The notes under the pieces: model-generated
The model's database searches: none
Told to the model about the DNA's origin: nothing
Seen by the model: only the letters and a program-made list of their open reading frames with translations
Translations under genes and position numbers: made by a program
Shown here: positions 41,469 through 50,879 of the stretch, in pieces
Layout: every line of letters starts with the position of its first letter
Numbering within the stretch: position 1 is the stretch's first letter
Source: CAXSEF01 sp964236585
Lineage (GTDB): Bacteria > Pseudomonadota > Alphaproteobacteria > Acetobacterales > Acetobacteraceae
Length of the DNA stretch: 64,000 nt
Assembly (NCBI GenBank): GCA_964236585.1
Contig: CAXSFE010000003.1
Span: 1 to 64,000, forward strand
Direction: 5' to 3'

Positions 41469-42160
41469 CCGAGCCCGCCCCGTCCCGCATCCTCGTCATC
41501 GACGACGAGCCCCAGATCCACCGCTTCCTCAGGCCCGCGCTCACCGCCGCCGGCTACGCCGTCTCCCAGGCCCTGACCGCCCTGGCCGGCCTGCGCGCCG
41601 CCGCCGAGCACGCCCCCGCCGCCATCCTCCTCGACCTCGGCCTCCCCGACCTCGACGGCCAGGAGGTCATCCGCCGCCTGCGCGCCGCCGGCTCCACCCC
41701 CATCATCGTCATCTCCGCCCGCGACTCCACCGCCGAGAAGATCGCCGCCCTCGACCACGGCGCCGACGACTACATCGACAAGCCCTTCGCCCCCGGGGAG
41801 CTCCTCGCCCGCCTGCGCGCCTGCCTCCGCCGCGCTCGCACCCTTGACGCGGCCCCCGCCCCTTGGCGCCACGGCCCCGTCACCGTCGACCTCGCCCACC
41901 GCCGCGTCCACGTCGACGACGCCGAGGTCGCCTTCACCCCCCGCGAGTACGATCTCCTCACCACTCTCGTGCGCAACGCCGGCCTCGTCCTCACCCACCG
42001 CCAGCTGCTCACCGCCGTCTGGGGCACCAGCCACGCCGAGGACGTGCAGTACCTCCGCGTCTACGTCGGCCTCGTCCGCCAGAAGCTCGGCCCCACCGGC
42101 GCCACCATCCTCCTGACCGCGCCGGGGATCGGATACCGCCTGGCCGAGGGCGACGCGTAG
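41465..42160 (+). CDS. kdpE: Response regulator KdpE
   Basis: A 231-aa OmpR-type regulator of the kdp operon. The receiver domain has the acidic pair D13-D14, phospho-acceptor Asp57 (ILLDLGLPDLDG) and Lys in DKPFAPGEL. The C-terminal winged helix starts near residue 130 (FTPREYDLLTTLVRNAGLVL, AEDVQYLRVYVGLVRQKL). It is translationally coupled to kdpD. A KdpE-binding site before 33814 could not be defined with confidence. Confidence 0.96.
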   Translation: MTEPAPSRILVIDDEPQIHRFLRPALTAAGYAVSQALTALAGLRAAAEHAPAAILLDLGLPDLDGQEVIRRLRAAGSTPIIVISARDSTAEKIAALDHGADDYIDKPFAPGELLARLRACLRRARTLDAAPAPWRHGPVTVDLAHRRVHVDDAEVAFTPREYDLLTTLVRNAGLVLTHRQLLTAVWGTSHAEDVQYLRVYVGLVRQKLGPTGATILLTAPGIGYRLAEGDA

Positions 42161-42163
42161 GGC

Positions 42164-42220
42164 AGGAAGCAAGGTTGAGGCTCTGCCTCAAACTCCGCCA
42201 AAGGCACGCCTTTGGAATCC
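42164..42220. repeat. R-type repeat, half copy (R12)
   Basis: A single half with left end GGAAGCAAGG, TTGAGGC-TCT-GCCTCAA and CCAAAGGC-AC-GCCTTTGG. It stops where the AT-rich island begins, as if the island replaced the other half. Confidence 0.88.
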
Positions 42221-42676
42221 GCTACTGAGAAGATGCGTGTGAAGCCACGTCTGGGAACTGGGGAGCCTGGATGCGACCGTGCTGCTCTGACAACCCGCTA
42301 CTCATTGATACTCTCAGGATTTGAATACCGACAATCTTGGGTTTTATGGGCTTGGTTTGAATGCTGCCTCGGGAATACCTCATTCAGCTATACTTCTTTC
42401 AGTTGCCTGACTCAAACTTCACGACAGTTGTCAATCGATCCTTGTTTCAAGGCGATTCCGAATTTCGCATTTGGGACCTGTATGATCCAGGTTTGTCATC
42501 GAACGCATCGCTCGAGACAGTGCCCAAGATCCCACTTGGTCCTAGGGCCCGCTCGGAATCGCGGCATACGCAATCCCGCCGGCTGCCAGCCTTCGGCAAT
42601 CCCTTACCGTCGGGACCCAACCCCCGGGCCGGCATTCAACTCTCGGGCATCGCCACGCCCCACCCGCCAACGTCCG

Positions 42677-42701
42677 AGAACGGGGCGCACACCCCGGCGT
42701 T
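42677..42701 (+). promoter_or_regulatory. Candidate EcfG-type (general stress sigma) promoter
   Basis: AGAAC-N16-CGTT, one mismatch from the alphaproteobacterial EcfG pattern GGAAC-N16/17-CGTT. It ends 49 bp before the ATG of the YciF-like gene, a family often under general stress control. Confidence 0.5.
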
Positions 42702-42750
42702 CACCGCCCGCTCGCGTCTCGAACGAGCGACACCCGCGGAGGAACACCGA

Positions 42751-43236
42751 ATGGCAGCAGCACCCAGCACTCTCAAGGAGCTCTACACCGCCGACATGCG
42801 CGATCTCTGGTCCTCCAACGACCAGATGCAGAAGATCATGCAGTCCTTCAGCGAAAAGGCGACCGACCCGAAGATCAGGCAGCTGTTCGAGCAGTCGGTG
42901 GGCGGCATCGCGAAGCACACTGAGGTCCTGAAAGAGATGGCCAACGCGAAGGAAAGCAGCCCCTGCCCGGGCATGCAGGGCCTGGTCCAGGAAGCCACCC
43001 AGCACGCCCTCGAGTCCGACCTGCCGCCCGAACTGCGCGACCTGGAGATGATCGCCCAGTACCAGCGGATGTCGCACTACGGCCTCGCCGGCTTCGGCAC
43101 CGTCGCGGCCTACGCCGAGGCGCTCGGCATGACCGCGGAAGCAGGCAAGCTGAAGTCGATGGTCTCGGAAATCTACAAGGGCGACGAGTTCTCCAGCAGC
43201 CTGGCGGAAAACGCGCAGAAGATGCTCGCCCACTAG
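42751..43236 (+). CDS. YciF/DUF892-family ferritin-like protein
   Basis: A 161-aa four-helix protein of the YciE/YciF (DUF892) family, beginning LKELYTADMRDLWSSNDQM. It carries the family's acidic/His positions (E in LKELY and KHTEVLKEM, DLEMIAQYQRMSHYGLAGFG) expected to form a di-iron-type site. Family members respond to stress; the reaction is not settled. GGAGGA lies about 8 nt before the ATG. Longer in-frame sequence upstream is AT-rich and not coding. A stress-type promoter is proposed at 42677. Confidence 0.88.
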   Translation: MAAAPSTLKELYTADMRDLWSSNDQMQKIMQSFSEKATDPKIRQLFEQSVGGIAKHTEVLKEMANAKESSPCPGMQGLVQEATQHALESDLPPELRDLEMIAQYQRMSHYGLAGFGTVAAYAEALGMTAEAGKLKSMVSEIYKGDEFSSSLAENAQKMLAH

Positions 43237-43642
43237 CCGCGGTCGGCAACGGCGGAGCGGGACAGGCACCCGGCAGGCCGGGTCACCTTTCCCGCATCCG
43301 ATCTGCAGGCGGGATCGACCAGGTGTGCGCAGCCAGGAAAGCATCCTTCCAAACCCGCGATCCCGTTCCGACGTCTCCGGGCAGAACCAACCATCTCCCG
43401 TTGACCCCTACCCCGCCCATGCCCCACTCCCAGCCACGGCAGAGCAGGGCAGAGACTCCAACATCCCATGACCACCCGCAGCAATCCTTGCCCGCGCCGA
43501 TCGCCCGCTTTCGTGACGCCAGGAGCAGGCAGGACCGAGGCTCTGCCTCAATCTTCGCCAAAGGAGAGCCTCTGGAACCCTCGACGCGGGGAGGGCACTC
43601 CGAACGCCCAGCCTCGCCTGCCACCACGGCCAAAGCTCCCCT
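43237..43642. other. Spacer upstream of ureD
   Basis: No gene supported. It contains the degenerate repeat R13. The ureD promoter should be here, but I find no clear sigma-70 or sigma-54 motif. Confidence 0.55.
43522..43622. repeat. R-type repeat, degenerate copy (R13)
   Basis: Recognisable pieces are GAGGC-TCT-GCCTC with decayed flanks, an altered inner arm (CCAAAGGAGAGCCTCTGG) and a right end CCCAGCCTCGCCTGCC. The CTTAAG centre is lost. It looks like an old copy. Confidence 0.65.
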
Positions 43643-44452
43643 TTGCCTGACCACCAGCGCGCCCGCGGCGAGCTCCGCCTCGCCCTCCGCCGCCGCGGCC
43701 CCCTCACCGTCCTCGAGGACCTGCGCCAGTCCGGCTGCCTGCGCGCCCGCTTCCCCCGCCCCCCCGATCCGGCCTTCCCCGAAGCCGTCCTCCTCAACGT
43801 CGGCGGCGGCATCGCCCCCGGAGACCGCCTCGACACCACCATCCGCCTCGCCGCGAACGCCCGCGCCACCATCGCCGGCCAGGCCTGCGAGCGCATCTAC
43901 CGCGCCGCCCCCGCAAGCCCCCCCGCCCTGGTCCGCACCACCCTGCACGTCGCCCCGGGCGCCACCCTCGAATGGCTCCCCCAGGACACCATCCTCTTCG
44001 ACCACGCCGCCCTCGACCGCCGCACCGACATCGCCGTCGCCCCCGACTCCCGCTTCCTCGGCATCGAGTCCCTGGTCTTCGGCCGCGCCGCCTCGGGCGA
44101 GGTCCTGCACCGCCTGACCCTGCGCGACACCATCCGCCTCCACCGCGACGGCCGCCTGATCCTGCACGACGCCCTGCGCATCGACGGCGACGCCGCCACC
44201 CTGCGCCAGCGCGCCACCGCCGCGGGCGCAGGCGCCTCCGCCACCCTCCTCCTCGCCGCCCCCGACGCCGAGGCCGCCCTCGGCCCCCTCCGCGCCGCCC
44301 TCCACGCCTTCGAAGCCGGCGCCTCCGCCACGGACGGCCTGCTCCTGGCCCGCATCCTGGCCCCCGACGCCGCCGCCCTGCGCGCCGCCACCACCGCGGC
44401 ATTGCGGGTGCTGCGCGACGGGCGCACGCTGCCGGCCGTGTGGACGTGCTGA
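43643..44452 (+). CDS. ureD: Urease accessory protein UreD
   Basis: A 269-aa urease maturation factor that binds the apo-urease and, with UreF and UreG, allows nickel insertion. Family blocks are LRQSGCLRARFPR, AVLLNVGGGIAPGDRL, ACERIYRA, LEWLPQDTILFD and a LFGRAASGE-like LVFGRAASGE. The start is a TTG at 43643; no ATG lies at a sensible place, and the length fits the family. No strong RBS is seen. It is the first gene of the ure cluster, 145 bp before ureA with R14 between. Confidence 0.92.
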   Translation: MPDHQRARGELRLALRRRGPLTVLEDLRQSGCLRARFPRPPDPAFPEAVLLNVGGGIAPGDRLDTTIRLAANARATIAGQACERIYRAAPASPPALVRTTLHVAPGATLEWLPQDTILFDHAALDRRTDIAVAPDSRFLGIESLVFGRAASGEVLHRLTLRDTIRLHRDGRLILHDALRIDGDAATLRQRATAAGAGASATLLLAAPDAEAALGPLRAALHAFEAGASATDGLLLARILAPDAAALRAATTAALRVLRDGRTLPAVWTC

Positions 44453-44467
44453 GGGGCCGGATGCAGC

Positions 44468-44595
44468 AGGAAAGCAAGGTCGAGGCTCTGCCTCGAACTC
44501 CGCCAAAGGCAAGCCTTTGGAATCCATTCCTTAAGTATAGGGTTTCCGAAGGGCTCGGCCCTTTGGCGGGTCCGGGCAGAGCCCGGCCTTTCTTC
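44468..44595. repeat. R-type mosaic palindromic repeat, full copy (R14)
   Basis: Left half TCGAGGC-TCT-GCCTCGA plus CCAAAGGC-AA-GCCTTTGG; CTTAAG; right half CCGAAGGGC-TCG-GCCCTTTGG plus CCGGGC-AGA-GCCCGG. The outer stem change TTGAGGC to TCGAGGC is matched on the other arm. Right end CCTTTCTTCC stops 2 bp before the ureA ATG. Confidence 0.92.
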
Positions 44596-44597
44596 CG

Positions 44598-44900
44598 ATG
44601 AACCTGACCCCCCGCGAGAAGGACCACCTCCTGATCGCCATGGCCGCGAGTGTCGCCCGCCGCCGCCTGGACCGCGGGGTGAAGCTCAACCACCCCGAGG
44701 CCATCGCCCTGATCACCGACTTCGTGGTGGAGGGCGCCCGCGACGGCCGCAGCGTCGCCGACCTGATGCAGGAGGGCGCCCGCGTCCTCTCCCGCGACCA
44801 GGTGATGGACGGCATCTCCGAGATGATCCCCGACGTGCAGGTGGAGGCCACCTTCCCCGACGGCACCAAGCTCGTCACCGTCCACGAGCCGATCCGATGA
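44598..44900 (+). CDS. ureA: Urease subunit gamma
   Basis: A 100-aa urease gamma chain, full length. It opens with the conserved MNLTPREKDHLLIAMA and contains GVKLNHPEAIALITDFVVEGARDGRSV and the C-terminal FPDGTKLVTVHEPI. It packs with UreB and UreC in the cytoplasmic urease. The normal RBS position is taken by repeat R14. Confidence 0.98.
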   Translation: MNLTPREKDHLLIAMAASVARRRLDRGVKLNHPEAIALITDFVVEGARDGRSVADLMQEGARVLSRDQVMDGISEMIPDVQVEATFPDGTKLVTVHEPIR

Positions 44901-44926
44901 GAAAACGGATCTCTCTTCCGGACGGG

Positions 44927-44982
44927 GATCCAAGGGCCCCCGGCCCTTGGCGGGTCCGGGCAGAGCCCGGCCTTCCCTCCCT
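44927..44982. repeat. R-type repeat, half copy (R15)
   Basis: A single half: CCAAGGGC-CCCC-GGCCCTTGG plus CCGGGC-AGA-GCCCGG, right end CCTTCCCTCC, located between ureA and ureB. Confidence 0.88.
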
Positions 44983-45000
44983 CCCCGGAGCCGCCCCCCT

Positions 45001-45326
45001 ATGATCCCCGGCGAGATCCTCCCCGCCCCCGGCGACATCGAGCTGAACGCCGGCCTGCCCCGCACCCGGCTGGAGGTCGCCAACACAGGCGACCGCCCGA
45101 TCCAGGTCGGCAGCCACTACCACTTCGCCGAAACCAACCCCGCGCTGCGCTTCGACCGCGCGCTCGCCCGCGGCCAGCGCCTCGACATCGCCGCCGGCAC
45201 CGCGACCCGCTTCGAGCCCGGCCAGACCCGCGAGGTCACCCTGGTCCCCTACGCCGGCGCCCGCACCGTCTGGGGCTTCCGCGGCGACGTCTCCGGCCCC
45301 CTCGACCCCGCGCCCCCGCCTGCGCC

Positions 45327-45330
<4 letters not shown>
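45001..45330 (+). CDS. ureB: Urease subunit beta
   Basis: A 109-aa urease beta chain. It starts MIPGEILPAPGDIELNAG and includes the conserved SHYHFAETN and FEPGQTREVTLVPYAGARTV. A 100-bp gap with R15 separates it from ureA, which is wider than in most urease operons. The stop overlaps ureC by 4 bp (ATGA). GGAG lies about 10 nt before the ATG. Confidence 0.97.
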
Positions 45331-47033
<1,703 letters not shown>

Positions 47034-47036
47034 GAC

Positions 47037-47165
47037 AGCAAGCAAGGTTGAGGCTCTGCCTCAGACTCCGCCAAGGGCTGGGCCCTTGGATGGCCATCCC
47101 TAAGTCAAGCCGGTCCAGGGGCGGCTCGCCCCTGGCGGGTCCGGGCAGAGCCCGGCCTTCCTTCC
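47037..47165. repeat. R-type mosaic palindromic repeat, full copy (R16)
   Basis: Left half TTGAGGC-TCT-GCCTCAG (one broken pair) plus CCAAGGGC-TGG-GCCCTTGG; the centre is CCTAAG rather than CTTAAG; right half CCAGGGGC-GGCTC-GCCCCTGG plus CCGGGC-AGA-GCCCGG. Left end AAGCAAGG, right end CCTTCCTTCC. Between ureC and ureE. Confidence 0.9.
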
Positions 47166-47181
47166 TCCTGGAGCCCCGCCA

Positions 47182-47715
47182 ATGCGCGCCCACGAGCACC
47201 TCCCCGCCGGCCTCTGGGACGACGACCGCCAGGTCGACGCCGTCCTCCTCGACTTCGACGAGCGCCACCGCCGCCGCATCCTCCTCCACACCCTCGGCGG
47301 CGCCGAACTGCTGGTGGACCTCCCGCAGGCCACCCGCCTGCGCGAGGGCGACGGCCTGCGCACCGAGGACGGCGGCATCGTCCGCGTCCGCGCCCGCCCC
47401 GAGCCCGTCCTCGACATCCACGCACCCCCCGCCACGCTCCTGCGCATCGCCTGGCACCTCGGCAACCGCCACCTCCCCACCCAGCTCCTGCCCGACGCGC
47501 TGCGCATCCGCGCCGACCACGTCATCGCCACGATGGCCACCACCCTGGGCGGGCACGTCCACGCGTCGAGCGCCCCCTTCGACCCCGAGCCCGGCGCCTA
47601 CGCCGCCACCCCCCACGCGCACACCGCCAACGACCCCGGCCACACCCACGGCCCCACCCCCGCCCACGGCGCCAACGACGACCGCCACCCCCGGCCCCCG
47701 ACGCCTGCGCGATGA
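47182..47715 (+). CDS. ureE: Urease accessory nickel chaperone UreE
   Basis: A 177-aa nickel-binding metallochaperone. The N-terminal peptide-binding domain and the C-terminal metal domain (LLRIAWHLGNRHLPTQL, DHVIATMATTLGGHVH) are clear. The tail after residue 125 is His-rich (about eight His in PHAH, GHTHG, PAHG and RHP contexts), suitable for nickel storage. Stop overlaps ureF by 4 bp. R16 is upstream. Confidence 0.95.
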   Translation: MRAHEHLPAGLWDDDRQVDAVLLDFDERHRRRILLHTLGGAELLVDLPQATRLREGDGLRTEDGGIVRVRARPEPVLDIHAPPATLLRIAWHLGNRHLPTQLLPDALRIRADHVIATMATTLGGHVHASSAPFDPEPGAYAATPHAHTANDPGHTHGPTPAHGANDDRHPRPPTPAR

Positions 47716-48374
47716 CCGCCGACATCGCCCTCCTGCGCCTGCTGACCTGGCTCTCCCCCGCGTTCCCCACCGGCGCCTTCGCCCACAGCCACGGCCTCGA
47801 ATGGGCCACCGAGGCCGGCGACATCCGCGACCGCCCCACCGCCCACGCCTGGCTGGACGCCCTCCTGCGCCACGGCGACCTGCGCTCCGACGCCATCCTC
47901 CTCCGCCACGCCCACCGCGCCGCCACCCGCCACGACCACGAAACCCTCGCCACCCTCGCCACCCTCGCAGAGGCCACCGCCTTCGGCCGCGAGCGCCGCG
48001 AGGAAACCCTCTCCCAGGGCACCGCCTTCGCCACCGCCGCCCGCACCTGGGGCGACCTCTCCCTCCCCCCCGGCCGCATCGCCCTGCCCATCGCTCTCGC
48101 CGCCGCTGCCGCCGCCCACGCGATCGGCGAGCACGCCACCTGCACGGGCTTCCTCCACGCGGCCTGCGCCAACCTCGCCTCCGCCGCCGTCCGCCTCGTC
48201 CCCCTCGGCCAAACCGACGGCCTGCGCATCCTGCACGCCCTGGAGCCCACCATCCTCGCCACTTCGGACGAGACCGCCGCCGCCACCCTCGACGACCTCG
48301 GCACCGCCTGCCTGCGCGCCGACCTCGCCTCGCTCCGCCACGAGACCCAGCGCACGCGGCTGTTCCGCACCTGA
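47712..48374 (+). CDS. ureF: Urease accessory protein UreF
   Basis: A 220-aa all-helical accessory factor that forms the UreD-UreF-UreG complex on apo-urease. It contains the hallmark LLTWLSPAFPTGAFAHSHGLEW opening (positions 8-29), a TWGDLSLPPGRIALPIALA segment and the VRLVPLGQTDGLRIL block. Coupled to ureE by ATGA. The following 167-bp gap to ureG contains H5. Confidence 0.95.
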   Translation: MTADIALLRLLTWLSPAFPTGAFAHSHGLEWATEAGDIRDRPTAHAWLDALLRHGDLRSDAILLRHAHRAATRHDHETLATLATLAEATAFGRERREETLSQGTAFATAARTWGDLSLPPGRIALPIALAAAAAAHAIGEHATCTGFLHAACANLASAAVRLVPLGQTDGLRILHALEPTILATSDETAAATLDDLGTACLRADLASLRHETQRTRLFRT

Positions 48375-48375
48375 C

Positions 48376-48517
48376 GAAGAAAGAAAGCGAGTTCTTTCTT
48401 GAAAGAAAGAACCAAAGAACTTCTGCAAATAAGATCCGAGCCAAACGTCCAAAGCGGGAACCAAATCAGCAAAGTCTTTTTGCTTCTTTTTCTCCAGAAA
48501 AAGAAGACTCTTCCTTC
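48376..48517. repeat. H-type AT-rich double-hairpin repeat, inverted copy (H5)
   Basis: Same orientation as H4. The middle (TCTGCAAATAAGATCCGAGC and on) is AT-richer than in the other copies. The last hairpin reads CTTCTTTTTCT / AGAAAAAGAAG with a CC loop. Right end CTCTTCCTTCC. Separates ureF from ureG. Confidence 0.9.
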
Positions 48518-48541
48518 CCTCTTCTCAGAAAGCTCCCGCCC

Positions 48542-49159
48542 ATGCCCCGCTCCCCCCACGGCCCGCTGCGCGTCGGCATCGGCGGCCCCGTCGGCTCCGG
48601 CAAGACCGCGCTCATGGACGCGCTCTGCCGCGTGCTCTCGCCGCGCCACGACACCGCAGCGATCACCAACGACATCTACACCCAGGAGGACGCCGACTTC
48701 CTCGTCCGCGCCGGCTCCCTGACGCCGGACCGGATCCTCGGCATCGAGACCGGCGGCTGCCCCCACACCGCGATCCGCGAGGACGCGAGCCTCAACCTCG
48801 CCGGCATCGACACCCTGCGCGCCCGCTTCCCTGGCCTCGACCTCGTCCTGATCGAGAGCGGCGGCGACAACCTCGCCGCCACCTTCTCCCCCGAGCTGGC
48901 CGACCTGACGATCTACGTCATCGACGTCTCCGGCGGCGACAAGATCCCCAGGAAGGGCGGCCCCGGCATCACCCGCAGCGACCTGCTCGTCATCAACAAG
49001 ATCGACCTCGCCCCCCACGTCGGCGCCAGCCTCGCCGTGATGGAGCGCGACGCCCGCCTGCAGCGCGGCGAGCGCCCCTTCGTGTTCACCAACATCCGCG
49101 AGGGCCACGGCGTCGCGGACATCGCCGCCTTCGTCGAACGCCAGGGCGGCCTGGCCTGA
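48542..49159 (+). CDS. ureG: Urease accessory GTPase UreG
   Basis: A 205-aa SIMIBI-class GTPase that drives nickel insertion into urease. The P-loop GGPVGSGKT is at about residues 14-22; NDIYTQEDADFL, GIETGGCPHTAIREDASLN (the Cys-Pro-His nickel site), ESGGDNLAATF and the NKID specificity motif are intact. The ATG at 48542 lies just after H5; AGAAAG is the only weak RBS-like sequence. It is the last ure gene in the window; no UreJ or UreH-type transporter is found. Confidence 0.97.
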   Translation: MPRSPHGPLRVGIGGPVGSGKTALMDALCRVLSPRHDTAAITNDIYTQEDADFLVRAGSLTPDRILGIETGGCPHTAIREDASLNLAGIDTLRARFPGLDLVLIESGGDNLAATFSPELADLTIYVIDVSGGDKIPRKGGPGITRSDLLVINKIDLAPHVGASLAVMERDARLQRGERPFVFTNIREGHGVADIAAFVERQGGLA

Positions 49160-49326
49160 CGCCCCGGCCGGCCAGGCGCAGCGTTGGCGAAGCTCGAGGC
49201 AGCACCCCAGCCTCGTCCGCCTGCGCATGCCTCCACGACCGGCCGGGGAGTCGTAACGAGACGGTCATCCTGCCCGTGCCGTTCCTCCCTATGGTGCCGC
49301 CGCGCAAACCTGGGGATTTCCCGCCG

Positions 49327-50838
49327 ATGGCCAACGTCTCTCCCCCGATCGCAGGCACCGGACGCTCCGTGCAGGACTGGATCGACGAGCGCCCGCAGTG
49401 GCCCGACGGCACCAGCCTGCCGTCCGTGCCGATGACCGGGATGCAGTGGCTGATCTGGTCGCTCGCCGCGGCCGGCAAGTTCTTCGAGGGCTTCGTCGTG
49501 TTCATGACCGGCGTCGCCCTGCCGCTGTTCTCCGAGGAGTTCCACCTCGGCTCTGCCGAGCACGGCGTGATCGGCGCGGCCAGCCTGTTCGGCATCCTGA
49601 TCGGCGCGGTCACGCTCGGCGGCATGTCCGACCGCTTCGGCCGCAAGCTGATGTTCATCGTCGAGATGCTCATCTTCGTGGCTTTCCTCGTCGGCCTGGT
49701 GTTCGCGCCGAACTACCTCCTCATCGTCGTCTGCCTGTTCGCGATCGGCCTGGCGCTGGGCTGCGACTACCCGACCGCGCACATGATCATCTCCGAGAGC
49801 ATCCCGAGCCTGAGCCGCGGCAAGCTCGTGCTCGGCGCCTTCGCATTCCAGGCCATCGGCGCGCTCGCCGGCACCGCGGTCGGCTACGGCGTGCTCTCGA
49901 CGCTGCCGGAGCTCTCCGCCTGGCGCTGGATGTATGCGATCGCCGTGATCCCCGCCGTGATCGTCACCGTCGGCCGCTTCTACATCGTCGAGAGTGCCAA
50001 CTGGCTCGCCTCGCGCGGCCAGACGGAGCAGGCCGAACGCTCCGTGCGCCGCCTGCTGACCCGGACCCCGCAGTACCCGACCGACATCAGGCTCGCCACG
50101 CGCGAGGGCGCGGACCCGCACGGCGCCTCCTCCACCTCGTTCGCGGCCCTGTTCAACAGCACCAACCGCCGCGCCACCATCCTCGCCTCCGTGCCCTGGT
50201 TCATCCAGGACCTCGGCACCTACGGCATCGGCATCTTCACGCCCACCATCCTCGCCGCGGCCGTCGGCAGCGCCAGCCACGACCACGCCCGCAGCGTGAT
50301 CGACATCATCCACGCCGACATCATCGCGGCCGAAGGCTCGGCGCTGATCACCGCGCTGCTGATCGTGGGCATCGCCTTCGCCGTGGTGCTGGCCGACGTG
50401 CTCGGCCGCATCGTGCTGCAGGTCGCGGGGTTCATCGGCTGCGCCGCAGGCCTGGTGATCGCGGCCCTGTCCTCCTCGTTCGAGGGCGGCGCCAGGACGC
50501 TGCTGATCTTCGCGGGCTTCATGCTGTTCAACTTCATGACCAATCTCGGCCCGAACGCGCAGACCTACCTGCTCGCCGGCGAGGTGTTCCCGACCGCCAT
50601 CCGCGGCAAGGGCGCGGGCTTCGCCGCAGCCTTCGCCAAGGTCGGCGCGGTGCTCACCGCGTTCCTGTTCCCCATCCTGCTGTCGGCGATCGGCACCTCG
50701 GCGCTCCTCTACGGCCTCGTGGTCACCTCGCTGGTCGGCGCGGCCGTGACCTGGATGTTCCGCATCGAGACCACGGGCGTGAACCTGGACCAGCTCGACC
50801 AGGCCGAGCCCGCCGCCGCGCAGCACCGCGCCGCCTGA
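49327..50838 (+). CDS. MFS transporter (sugar-porter/phosphate-symporter-like)
   Basis: A 503-aa major facilitator with 12 helices and a longer central loop. The signature GGMSDRFGRKLMF lies after helix 2, and GCDYPTAHMIISESIP follows helix 4, as in metabolite:H+ and organophosphate/phosphate symporters. The ATG at 49327 (MANVSPP) is used, with GGGGA upstream. The next gene, 41 bp downstream, is a PstS-like phosphate-binding protein, so phosphate or an organic anion is a reasonable but unproven substrate. Confidence 0.83.
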   Translation: MANVSPPIAGTGRSVQDWIDERPQWPDGTSLPSVPMTGMQWLIWSLAAAGKFFEGFVVFMTGVALPLFSEEFHLGSAEHGVIGAASLFGILIGAVTLGGMSDRFGRKLMFIVEMLIFVAFLVGLVFAPNYLLIVVCLFAIGLALGCDYPTAHMIISESIPSLSRGKLVLGAFAFQAIGALAGTAVGYGVLSTLPELSAWRWMYAIAVIPAVIVTVGRFYIVESANWLASRGQTEQAERSVRRLLTRTPQYPTDIRLATREGADPHGASSTSFAALFNSTNRRATILASVPWFIQDLGTYGIGIFTPTILAAAVGSASHDHARSVIDIIHADIIAAEGSALITALLIVGIAFAVVLADVLGRIVLQVAGFIGCAAGLVIAALSSSFEGGARTLLIFAGFMLFNFMTNLGPNAQTYLLAGEVFPTAIRGKGAGFAAAFAKVGAVLTAFLFPILLSAIGTSALLYGLVVTSLVGAAVTWMFRIETTGVNLDQLDQAEPAAAQHRAA

Positions 50839-50879
50839 CCCGAAGCCCCGCCCGACACCGCCCACCTCAGGACACCCCC

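Larger units (their letters stand above)
42161..42750. other. Spacer with a moderately AT-rich island
   Basis: Half-repeat R12 (42164-42220) is followed by about 330 bp with clearly lower GC than the rest of the genome and no supported gene; open frames there have no RBS and no recognisable product. It may be the remnant of acquired DNA or an unrecognised RNA. The last 80 bp hold the candidate promoter for the downstream ferritin-like gene. Confidence 0.6.

Noticed and set aside
42212..42750. Upstream extension of the YciF-like gene, or a separate gene in the AT-rich island
   Set aside because: The residues encoded there are unrelated to the family, there is no RBS, and the ATG at 42751 has GGAGGA and fits the family start.
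43323..44117. A 264-aa Pro/Ser/Ala-rich frame overlapping ureD
   Set aside because: It is a shadow frame of ureD and of the degenerate repeat R13, with low-complexity content only.
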